Shown: in pieces, positions 18,391 to 26,900 of the stretch
Layout: each line of letters begins with the position of its first letter
How positions within the stretch are numbered: position 1 is the first letter of the stretch
Origin: Mesorhizobium kowhaii
Lineage (GTDB): Bacteria; Pseudomonadota; Alphaproteobacteria; Rhizobiales; Rhizobiaceae
DNA: 64,000 nt
NCBI RefSeq assembly: GCF_003253745.1
Contig: NZ_MZXV01000076.1
Span: 1 to 64,000, forward strand
Direction: 5' to 3'
The notes under the pieces: model-generated
The model's database searches: none
What the model was told of the DNA's origin: nothing
What the model saw: only the letters and a program-made list of their open reading frames with translations
Position numbers and translations under genes: made by a program

Positions 18391-18535
18391 TTACTCAGTC
18401 CACCAGATGCAGGTCATCATTAATTCGAACTCCGGCCAAACTTGAAGTATATTCTGTGATAATAACTTCGACATTTGCCAAGATATATCAATTCACCATT
18501 CCGATCTGTGGTGAGAAACGATAAATTGTTGCGCT

Positions 18536-19132
18536 CTATGCGATTCTCATACTTAGCAAGAGCTGCTCGCAACTGAGTGCAATGAAAGCGACCACAGCCA
18601 TCATCAAGCCGCGATGGAAGCGCGTCTGCTTGATGGTTCTGGCGCGCGAGGTCATCAGCAATTCGGCGGCAAGCACCGACGTCCAATCGGACTTCAACGC
18701 CTGGCGGACCAGATCACGCACATTGGCAAAGGACCGGGGATCCACATAGTAAATCGGCGGGACTGCCGAAGCACCGGACATCTTGCTTTTCAGTTCCTTC
18801 TCCACCCGCCGTCGGCTCGGATAGAGGACCTGGCCAAACTGCACGATCGGCATGATGACTATGCCCCAGACTCCCGCATAGAACAGCGGCCCGATCGGCG
18901 GATGTGTCGGCAGGAGATCGCCAAAATGCAGCGCCAGATTGACGGCGAGGATGTAGCCGACGCCGACGATCTGCGCCTTCGTATCGTAGGAGCGCGCCAC
19001 TGAATGCGCCTCTTGCAGAGCGGTGAGAAGCATGTTGTCGACGTACTCGCGCGTGACCTCCCCGGGTCCAGAAAACATCGTGGCTTCCGATTCAAGAAAG
19101 CGGTCAGGAGAGTTGGGGGACGACTTCAACAT
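18536..19132 (-). CDS. Membrane protein resembling Pycsar effector (DUF5706-like) proteins
   Basis: A 198-aa protein with three hydrophobic segments: about 58-71, 85-102 and the C-terminal 175-195. Just before the first is the pattern SYDTKAQIVGVGYILAVN, the Asp-x-Lys-Ala motif typical of DUF5706/Pycsar-effector transmembrane proteins. A soluble stretch (about 105-170) precedes the last helix, which is introduced by a basic RTIKQTRFHRG. This matches that family in length and topology, but no uridylate/cytidylate cyclase gene adjoins it. The start is uncertain: 19132, or Met19 at 19078, which has GGAAG five bases upstream. It lies 145 bases upstream of cyoA on the same strand, so a role with respiration is also possible. 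Confidence 0.6.
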   Translation of the reverse strand: MLKSSPNSPDRFLESEATMFSGPGEVTREYVDNMLLTALQEAHSVARSYDTKAQIVGVGYILAVNLALHFGDLLPTHPPIGPLFYAGVWGIVIMPIVQFGQVLYPSRRRVEKELKSKMSGASAVPPIYYVDPRSFANVRDLVRQALKSDWTSVLAAELLMTSRARTIKQTRFHRGLMMAVVAFIALSCEQLLLSMRIA

Positions 19133-19293
19133 GGCTGTTCACACTGCGGGGGCAGGAGCAACCCGCATCCCGCTGAAACTCGCCCCTCGAGAGATGATGG
19201 TGCTGCACATGCTATCTCCAGGTCGCCGAGCGCCGAGGGCTAACATCGTGATCTCCATCAGTTCGAGCCATCCAATCCGGCTCAATCGCCAAG

Positions 19294-19509
19294 TCATTTT
19301 GACCATTTGGTCAACACGAGAATTATGGATGCAAAAGCCGTGGTGAAGACTGGGTTCGGCCTGGCAGCCAGGTGAACGCAGAGCAACCAAAGGCCCTTCG
19401 GCGAGTTGGGGATGAACGCTGGCCGTCGTGCTGCCTTGCGCTCTTGTTCGGCCTTCCATTGGCGCAGATTGACCAGCTGTTCGCGCCGCGGATCTTTTGC
19501 GTAGTTCAT
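19294..19509 (-). CDS. Small single-span membrane protein of unknown function
   Basis: A 71-aa protein with a basic, charged N-terminal half (NYAKDPRREQLVNLRQWKAEQ) and a hydrophobic C-terminal segment (about 42-67), so it is a tail-anchored-like small membrane protein. A strong ribosome-binding site (GGAAGGA, seven bases from the ATG) supports it over the overlapping longer frame 19139-19570. It shares the strand and direction of the cyo operon and may be an accessory small subunit or regulator of it; this is unproven. Confidence 0.6.
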   Translation of the reverse strand: MNYAKDPRREQLVNLRQWKAEQERKAARRPAFIPNSPKGLWLLCVHLAARPNPVFTTAFASIILVLTKWSK

Positions 19510-19597
19510 CTTCCCATCCTTCCAGCGAGCCCAAAACGCATGGCGTTTGAGCCCAATCGTTGATGTCCAAACTTCGTCTGGCGTCGTGGCTCCGGCT

Positions 19598-19723
19598 CTA
19601 GATCATGCCAAGCGCGAGGCCGGCACCAAGCGCGACGCAAGGAGCACCCGCCCCGCGCAGCAGCCCAAAAACATTCCGGCTGCAGTCCATGCAGAATGTT
19701 TGTAGATATAGGCGCTCCAGCAT
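19598..19723 (-). CDS. 41-aa small protein, putative
   Basis: An ATG at 19723 is preceded by GGAG at eight bases and opens a 41-aa frame ending in TAG. It has a Cys-x2-Cys pair (FCMDCSRN) and a small Gly/Ala/Leu-rich hydrophobic tail (PCVALGAGLALGMI). It sits 88 bases upstream of the 71-aa membrane protein on the same strand and could head the run that leads to cyoABCD. It is too short for homology to be judged by eye; the ribosome-binding site and position are the only support. Confidence 0.4.
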   Translation of the reverse strand: MLERLYLQTFCMDCSRNVFGLLRGAGAPCVALGAGLALGMI

Positions 19724-20220
19724 GTAACTATCTCCGTCCTTCGGCTTGAAATACTATGGATCGCCGAGGCTTCATGCCATTGTCACGTTGGTCAACTGCC
19801 CTAACGAAAAACGAAAGAGCGCATCACGCGACCATTCGGGAGCGCGGCCGACGTTATACTTCTGTATACCGAGACTAACCGGCCACTTCGTGCGAGAGGC
19901 GGCGCCGTCAGCCCAAGCCGGCCGCTATCGGAGTGACAAAAATCGGATTTCGCCTGCATAATTTTGCAGGAGGCGCGACAGACCTTCATCGCCAGGCGCG
20001 CCGACCACGCTAGGTTGCGCGCGATTGCGACCTGCCGCACCTGTGATCCACTTCATCTGGGCATGCTCGGAAACGCCCCGGCGGCAGCGCAGCCGCAGCC
20101 TAGGCTGGGTTCTCAAAAAAGTGGGTGGCGCTGCCCGGGACAGGATCGAGCTTCCCTGCTGCGCACAATCGCAGTCACGTAGACTTGGTATGCCGCTGCA
20201 GTGTAAAATGACTTGAAACA
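19724..20220. other. Divergent intergenic region
   Basis: No convincing gene. The region separates the minus-strand small genes from the plus-strand sensor kinase and should hold both promoters. It contains one copy of the shared intergenic motif (19848-19880) and a CCTGCA / TGCAGG hairpin with a 6-base loop (19953-19970). Confidence 0.45.
19848..19880 (-). promoter_or_regulatory. Shared intergenic motif, copy 1
   Basis: Read on the plus strand it is TTATAC-N4-GTATA-N6-CTAACC, preceded by CCGACG. It aligns with three other intergenic copies (30256-30287, 31969-32000, 39678-39709). This is the most divergent copy. It lies about 125 bases upstream of the 41-aa minus-strand gene, at promoter-like distance. 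Confidence 0.4.
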
Positions 20221-21741
20221 GTGCCCTGGAGCGGATCCTTGAAGCTCGAAACTGCGCCATACGCGGCTGCGGCGTCACGAGGGAACCGTTCCGCTGTGCT
20301 CCTTCCCATCGCGACTGCCGCGATGGCAGCCGGGACCTTTATCGTCGATACGGTCGACCCAAATGATATCTCCTTCCCGCTGGTTTACATCGTGGTCGTG
20401 CTCTTGGCCGCGCGCTTTTGCTATGGAAGGGAGCTTGTGCTCGTCGCCGCCGGGTGCGTCGCACTTCTCGTTTTGAGTTATCTGATCTCGCCTCCGATCG
20501 GGCCGATAGAAGATGCCTTGCTACGTATGTCTATCAGGAGCACTGTGATCGCAGTGACGGCATATCTCGTCCTGCAGAGTCAATCGGCACAAGCGGGCGA
20601 GCGCGAGAAGGCCGCCCTTCTCGACCTGACGCAGGACACGATTTTCGTCCGCAACATGGACGACGTCATTTCCTATTGGAACCGCGGCGCCGCGGAATTG
20701 TACGGATGGAGCGCGGAAGAAGCCGTCGGGCGGATTACGCACGACCTGTTGAAGACGCGCTTTCCCGCACCGCTCACCGCGATAAATGCGGAATTGCACT
20801 CCCTCGGCCGCTGGGACGGCGAACTGGTCTATACCAAGCGCGATGGCTCAGAGGTGGTGGTGGCGAGCAGATGGGCATTGCAGCGCGACCGGCAAGGCAA
20901 CCCGGCCAGTGTGTTGGAGACCAACAACGACATCACCGAGCGCAAGCGGGCGGAGGATGCCCTACAACTCGCACAAGCCGAACTCGCGCATGTTGCGCGC
21001 ATGAGCACGTTGGGCGAACTTGCCGCTTCGATCGCCCACGAGATCAATCAGCCGCTCGCCGCCATCGTGAATGGCGCCGGTGCCGGGCTGCGCTGGTTGG
21101 ACAGGCAGCCGCCGGACCTCGATGAGGCGCGGCAAATGCTTGCCCGCATTCTGAAGGACGGCAACCGCGCGGCCGAAGTGATCGGTCGAATCCGCGCTTT
21201 GGTTCGCAAGTCTCCGGTCAAGATGGATCGGCTCTCCTTTAACGACATCGTGCTCGATGTAATCGCGCTGGCACGCAGCGATATCGAACGAAATCGAGTC
21301 GTGCTCCGCACCCGGCTCGCCGACGATTTGCCACCCATCCAGGGGGACCGGGTCCAGCTGCAACAGGCGCTCCTCAACCTTGTTGTCAACGCGATTGAGG
21401 CGATGCACGATCATGAGCCGCGAGAGCTGGTGATCACTTCCGGAAACGAGGAGGCGCAGAACGTCGTCGTGTCGGTGCGCGATTCAGGCCCGGGGCTCGA
21501 TCCGGAGACTGTCAACCGCATCTTCCAGTCCTTCTTCACGACCAAGGCGGACGGGATGGGCATGGGGCTGTCGATTTGCCGATCCATCGTGGAAGCACAT
21601 GGGGGGCAGCTCTCGGCTCGCGCAAACGAACCGCGCGGCGCCCGCTTCGAAGTCGCGCTTCCCCGAGAGCAGGCGCAGACCAGGCACGCCGCCGAAGCGA
21701 GCCAGGCAGCCGCGCTGACTATACCTTCGTATAATTCGTAG
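20221..21741 (+). CDS. PAS-domain sensor histidine kinase with N-terminal membrane domain
   Basis: A 506-aa kinase. Residues about 25-120 form hydrophobic helices of the DUF4118/KdpD-like type (WALP-like LLPIATAAMAAGTF, PLVYIVVVLLAARF). A PAS domain follows (about 130-240), then HisKA with His273 in AASIAHEINQPL, and a C-terminal HATPase with NAIEAM, DSGPGLDP and GMGMGLSICRS. It should autophosphorylate in response to a membrane or cytosolic cue. The start at 20221 is GTG with a weak ribosome-binding site, so the N-terminus is uncertain. A lone receiver gene follows 49 bases downstream and is its likely partner. Confidence 0.9.
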   Translation: MPWSGSLKLETAPYAAAASRGNRSAVLLPIATAAMAAGTFIVDTVDPNDISFPLVYIVVVLLAARFCYGRELVLVAAGCVALLVLSYLISPPIGPIEDALLRMSIRSTVIAVTAYLVLQSQSAQAGEREKAALLDLTQDTIFVRNMDDVISYWNRGAAELYGWSAEEAVGRITHDLLKTRFPAPLTAINAELHSLGRWDGELVYTKRDGSEVVVASRWALQRDRQGNPASVLETNNDITERKRAEDALQLAQAELAHVARMSTLGELAASIAHEINQPLAAIVNGAGAGLRWLDRQPPDLDEARQMLARILKDGNRAAEVIGRIRALVRKSPVKMDRLSFNDIVLDVIALARSDIERNRVVLRTRLADDLPPIQGDRVQLQQALLNLVVNAIEAMHDHEPRELVITSGNEEAQNVVVSVRDSGPGLDPETVNRIFQSFFTTKADGMGMGLSICRSIVEAHGGQLSARANEPRGARFEVALPREQAQTRHAAEASQAAALTIPSYNS

Positions 21742-21790
21742 CGCCTTTTGATCAGCTAAGGATCTCAGTAGATTAGAAACGTGCACGGCA

Positions 21791-22213
21791 GTGCGCGTGG
21801 CGATTGGCGCGAGATTGAGAGTTTCGAGATTGAAGCGAGAGGCAGTCATTGCGGTCGTCGATGACGACGAGTCGGTTCGAGAAACCACCAAGGGTCTGAT
21901 TAGATCGGTGGGATTTTCCGCCGAGGCGTTTGGCTCTGCGGAGGATTTTCTAGCCTCTGACCATCTTGGCCGTACTGACTGCCTGATTGCAGATGTCAAC
22001 ATGCCCGGCATGAGCGGGCTCGATCTGCATGAACGTCTCGCGGGGGCCGGCAGGGTTATTCCGACCATTCTGATCACCGCCTACCCCAATGAAAGGATTC
22101 GGATGCGCGCGCTAAACGCCGGAGTGCGCTGCTACTTGCTTAAGCCCTTTGCCGAAGGCGATCTGCTCGGCTGTCTTCGTGCGGCCCTCGGCAACGGTAT
22201 CTCCAGCCGTTAA
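21791..22213 (+). CDS. Single-domain response regulator
   Basis: A 140-aa protein consisting of one receiver domain. It shows the acidic cluster VVDDDESV, the phospho-acceptor Asp in LIADVNMPGMSG, Thr in ILITAYP and Lys in YLLKPFAEGD. There is no output domain, so it works as a phosphate shuttle or sink, or by protein contact. The GTG at 21791 may be too early; the domain itself begins around residue 18. It is downstream of, and probably co-transcribed with, the membrane PAS kinase. Confidence 0.87.
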   Translation: MRVAIGARLRVSRLKREAVIAVVDDDESVRETTKGLIRSVGFSAEAFGSAEDFLASDHLGRTDCLIADVNMPGMSGLDLHERLAGAGRVIPTILITAYPNERIRMRALNAGVRCYLLKPFAEGDLLGCLRAALGNGISSR

Positions 22214-22341
22214 GACTCCGCTCCGCGATATTCCTTTCCGCTCTCGACGTGCAGCTCCTCAAAGACAAGTCGGATAACGGCCCACTACCGTGCCCGCAGT
22301 AATCCTATTTTTCCGCCGCACTAAATTGAGCGTGTGAATGG

Positions 22342-22995
22342 CTACGGGCTGCGGGAGCTGACCCCTTCGTGCGATCGCTCCAATCCCATGTTCAGCCTGT
22401 CGGCCATTCGCGCCAAATCAGGCAGGGAGGCAGCTTTCATTTTTCTCATCACCTGCCCACGATGAACTTTGACCGTAATCTCGCTGACGCCCAATTCGTA
22501 GGCAGTCTGTTTGTTCGCCCGTCCAGCCACCACCAAGGCCATGACCTCGCGCTCGCGCTGACCGAGGCTCTCGAAGCGGGCGCGCAGCTCGGTCAAGGAC
22601 TTTTCGTCATCCAGCCGCACGCGGTCCCGCTCCAGGCCCAACTGGATCGCGTCGAGTAGGTCCTGGTCGCGGAATGGCTTGGTGAGGAACTCGATCGCGC
22701 CATCCCTCATCGCTCGCACGGTCATGGGGATGTCACCATGCCCGGTGATGAAAATTATCGGGATATGGATGTTATCCGCCGCGAGGTCCCGTTGGAATTC
22801 AAGGCCGCTGCGTCCGGGAAGCCGGACGTCGAGCACGAGGCACGCGGGCCCGTCTGGGCGGGCGGCGGCGAGAAATTCGCGCACGTGGCCGAAAAGCTTC
22901 GCTTGCAGCCCTACGGATCGCACAAGGCTGCCGAGCGTCTCGCGGACTGCCGGATCATCGTCGATGACGACAACGGTCGACTGTGGGTGGGCCAT
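22342..22995 (-). CDS. FixJ/NarL-type response regulator with LuxR-type HTH
   Basis: About 217 aa: an N-terminal receiver (VVVIDDDPAV, Asp in LVLDVRLPGRSG, Thr in FITGHGD, Lys in FLTKPFRDQ) and a C-terminal LuxR-type HTH (LGQREREVMALVVAGRANKQ through SEITVKVHRGQVMRKM). The LPGRSGLE and GHGDIPM segments are typical of the FixJ subgroup. The start at Met21 (22995) is preferred over 23055 because the receiver begins directly after it. It is a close paralogue of the regulator at 23247-23873 and probably part of the same phosphorelay. Confidence 0.9.
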   Translation of the reverse strand: MAHPQSTVVVIDDDPAVRETLGSLVRSVGLQAKLFGHVREFLAAARPDGPACLVLDVRLPGRSGLEFQRDLAADNIHIPIIFITGHGDIPMTVRAMRDGAIEFLTKPFRDQDLLDAIQLGLERDRVRLDDEKSLTELRARFESLGQREREVMALVVAGRANKQTAYELGVSEITVKVHRGQVMRKMKAASLPDLARMADRLNMGLERSHEGVSSRSP

Positions 22996-23246
22996 CTCGA
23001 TGCTCAACCCTATATCCTCCGCACAAATTATGACACTCGGGCTTGCGCCCATCAAGCACCATCCCTATCCGAAGATCGCCGGTAGGTGTTAGGAATGCGG
23101 TGCCGGGAAGAGCCGAACAAGCCGCTACGGCAGGGTCGCGATGGCGATCGGCGCGCTATTGCTGAGGCGGTGAACTGGCTGGCTAAATAGCTGGCCCATT
23201 TACTCCAGGGTAGTACTGCCCTCTAGCTTCGTGTCGCCGACCGACG

Positions 23247-23873
23247 CTACTTGGCCCGCGCCGGCTGTGCCGTGACGCCCAGACTGTCCGCCATGCGGAC
23301 CAGGTCAACGAGAGACTTCGCCCGCATCTTCTGCATAACGTGACCGCGGTGGACCTTTACGGTCACCTCACTCAGACTCGCTTGGCCGGCAATCTGCTTG
23401 TTGACGCTGCCGGTGACCACCAAATGCATGATCTCTCGCTCGCGGGCCGTCAAGGAATCGTAGCGCGTGCGGAGGTCGGCGATCAGCTTGGCCTCTTCCC
23501 GCCGAGCGCGGTCCCGCTCGATCCCGGCATGGACTGCGTCGAGCAACTCCTGTTCACGCAGCGGCTTCGTCAGAAACTCAATGGCGCCGGATTTCATCGC
23601 CCGTACAGAGATCGGAACGTCGCCGTGGGCGCTTATGAAAATCACTGGAAGGTGAATGCTCAGATTCTGGAGAATTTTCTGCAGTTCAAGCCCACTCCGC
23701 CCCGGCAGCCTGACATCGAGGATGATGCACCCAGGAGTGTCGGCGCGCTTTGTGTCCAGAAAGTCCTGACCCGAAGCGAAGGTCTGCACCTCAAGCCCAA
23801 CGGAGCGCAAGAGATCCCCTACGCCCTCCCGGACCGACACATCATCGTCAATGATGTAGACAACGTCCTTCAT
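23247..23873 (-). CDS. FixJ-type response regulator with LuxR-type HTH
   Basis: A 208-aa receiver plus LuxR-type HTH protein: YIIDDDVSV, Asp in IILDVRLPGRSG, FISAHGDVP, FLTKPLREQ, then LTAREREIMHLVVTGSVNKQ and SEVTVKVHRGHVMQKM. It begins 51 bases after the stop of the giant kinase gene on the same strand and is therefore its probable cognate regulator. The neighbouring paralogue at 22342-22995 has nearly the same architecture, so the kinase may drive two regulators. Confidence 0.92.
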   Translation of the reverse strand: MKDVVYIIDDDVSVREGVGDLLRSVGLEVQTFASGQDFLDTKRADTPGCIILDVRLPGRSGLELQKILQNLSIHLPVIFISAHGDVPISVRAMKSGAIEFLTKPLREQELLDAVHAGIERDRARREEAKLIADLRTRYDSLTAREREIMHLVVTGSVNKQIAGQASLSEVTVKVHRGHVMQKMRAKSLVDLVRMADSLGVTAQPARAK

Positions 23874-23924
23874 CTACGCGCCCCAACTTCGATCCGATCA
23901 TGCTGGCGGGTCGGACGCTAGAGC

Positions 23925-26900
23925 TTATTGCGATTTCCCCTCAACTGGCAACGTGAACTGGAAAATAGCGCCACGTGGGCCGTTTGGCACGGCCCAGAGC
24001 TTACCGTTGTGAGCCTCGATGATCGAACGGCTGATGGTCAGGCCGAGCCCCATGCCCTTTGGCTTGCTGCTATAGAACGCCTCAAACATTTCCTCGATCT
24101 TCGCCGAGTCGATCCGCGGGCCGCTGTCACGCACAGCCACCATGATGGTGTCGTCGACCAGCTGCTCAGTGCTTATCGAGAGCTCGCGTGATCCTATCGG
24201 ATTACCCGCCATCGCATCCTTGGCGTTCATGAGCAGGTTGAGAATGACTTGCTGTATCTGGACTTGGTCCCCCAGAACCACCGGCAGATTGTTCGATAGT
24301 TTGGTGGTTAACGAGACGGTGGCGCGTTGCAGGTCCGTGGTTATCAAAGCGATCGTTTCCAAAACGACCTCGTTGATGCTCAACCACTCGCGACGTTCCG
24401 GCGACTTCTTGGCCATTGCCCGTATCCGGTCGATGACCTCCGATGCCCGGAATGCATCACTGACCATCCGCTCCACGGCGCGACGAGCGGAGATGATGTC
24501 TCGTGGATCCGCATCCAGGTAACGGAGAGCCGCGTTGCCACTGCCGACGAGACCGGTGAGAGGCTGTCTGACCTCGTGGGCGATTGAAGCCGCAAGCTCA
24601 CCCATCATGGTCAACCTGCTCACATGAGCCAGCTCGGCTTGCGCGAGTTGTAGGGCATTCTCCGCCTGCTTACGATCGGTGATGTCACGCACCAGTGAAA
24701 GACGAAGCCACTCATGTCCCAGTTGGAATCTGCCGGCGCGAATTTCGACCGGGAAAACGGTCCCATCCTTACGCCTGTGGAGGGTTTCGAAAGTCGTCGT
24801 CTGTCCGGAATCCACCTGATTAACTACCGTCGCCAGTGCTTCTTGGTCGAGACCTCCATCAAACTCGCGCGGATGCATTCCGATGAGCTCCTCGCGGCTG
24901 TATCCGAGGCCTTCGCAGGCTTGCCGGTTGACGTCTATGACGGTCAGGTCGTCGGTATGCAGGAAAAATGCGTCAGTGGCGTGATCGACAAATGTTCTGA
25001 AGCGGGACTCGCTCGCACGAAGTTTCTCCTCTCCCCGCTTGCGCTCGGACAAATCAAGCACGAAAGCGACAGCCTGGTTCGCGCTTCCTTCGAAGCTTGC
25101 CTCGCCAATCAACACCGGCACGCGGGAGCCGTCCTTGCGCCGGTACTCCTTTTCGAATGGTTGAACGCTACCGACCGCCTTCAGCTCAGCCTCAGCCTCG
25201 GCGTCACGATCCCGCCATTCCTCCGTCGTCAGCTGCGCGCTGGATAGGCGTCCGCCGAGTAGGTCGTCGCGACCATAGCCGACCATGCTGAGGAAAGCCT
25301 CATTCGCTTCGACAATTCGGCCATCGATATCCCGGATGAAGATCCCGATGATGTTGGCCTCGACCAGTCGGCGGATCCGACCTTCGCGTTCCTCGAGATC
25401 GCGGTACAAGCCGGTATTCACGAGCGCCGTTGCCGCTTGCGAAGCGAGTATTTTCAGCACTGCCATCCGTGCCGGCGCGAACACGCGAGAGGCGAGATTA
25501 TTTTCGACGTAGAGCACACCTGACAGCACGGACTGATTGAGCAAGGGCATACAGAGGATCGACAGTCCAGGATGCTGAATGAGATACGGATCCTCGGCGA
25601 ATGCTTCGTTGCTGGTGGTGGAGTCTAGGATCACGCTTTCCTTCGTGCGCATGACATAGCGAAGCACCGAACCTGGCAAACTGACCGACTCAAGGGGTTC
25701 GTCGCGCAAATCGACTTCGATCGCGTTGCCATTCGTGCTGGCCTCCGCCATCAAACGCGGTTCGCTTCCTTGCGACCCGATCAGCAGGCCTCGCTCACCC
25801 CCCGCTTGCTCGAGTGCAATCCGCAGAACTGTCTCAATAAGCCTCTCAAGGACGATCTCGCCCGACACAGCCTGCGAAACCTTGATCACTGTTGCGAGGT
25901 CGAGATGTTCCACCGGTGCTTCGATCGTCCCTGTCGCAGCGGCTGCGGTTTCTTCATTCCGCAACTGTGGAAAGAGCTCGTCGAGTTGCCGAACCTTACC
26001 GTCGGCTCCCCAGCGCTGATAGGAGCGGCGAGCATTCTGCAGGTAAAGCGCGGCAATCTGATCGAACCCGCGCCTGCGGTAAAAGGCTGAAGCGCGATCA
26101 TAAGCGATCGCTTCGTCGTTAGGCAGCAAGTTCGTTCGGGCAAGCTGGGCGGCTTGTTCGTAGAGGCGTTCAGCGTCGAGCGTCCGCTTGTCCAATCGCG
26201 CGCTCTCCGCTCCTAGCAGCGCTGCGCGGCTCCCAAAATTCTCCGGGCAGTGCTTGGACCACTCCTCAAGCTGACGACGGTGGCCACGCAGATCCTTCCG
26301 GTGTTGAGAGCTATCGGTAGCCGAGACTTCATCGCAAAGTGCGGCCAGCGAAAGGCCGGCGTAGAAATGGTATTCCGCCCGCTCGAAAATGGCAGGTGTC
26401 ATCCAGAGGAGGCCCTGCGCTTTCGAGGCCGCTGCAAGCGCGGTGACGTATTCGCCGGCAAGCCAGCGCGCCTGCAGCTTGCGGATCCAGTACAAGCAAC
26501 TACCCGGTCGGCCGTCGATATCTCGCTCGAATTGAAACTCATCGAAACCTGTGTCGTTGAAGCAACCGAACACCGGCGTCAGTCCACGAAGCGTTCGAAC
26601 GAGCTGCAGTTGCCCGGCAATGAAACCGACAACCACACCGAAGCCGGCCTGGCGCGCGAAGTCCAGACCGGCTTGCGCGTCACGTTCAACCTCGGAAAGC
26701 GGCTCACCGCCAGCAAGAAGATAGGTAAGCAGGTTGTTGCGGCTCAGCACGGCATATGTGAGATCGCCTACTTGCTGTGCAGTGTCAAAGACCCGCCCAG
26801 CGAGCGCGCGTCCCGTCCGCACATGCCGTGGGGAGGACTTGGCAAGGTTGCCGAAAGCGAGGTAGACACGCGCTTTCAGGCGGTCCATTCCAGGTTGCTC

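Noticed and set aside
19139..19570. 143-codon minus-strand frame overlapping the 71-aa membrane protein
   Set aside because: The 71-aa frame has a strong ribosome-binding site and credible membrane topology; the longer frame has low-quality composition.
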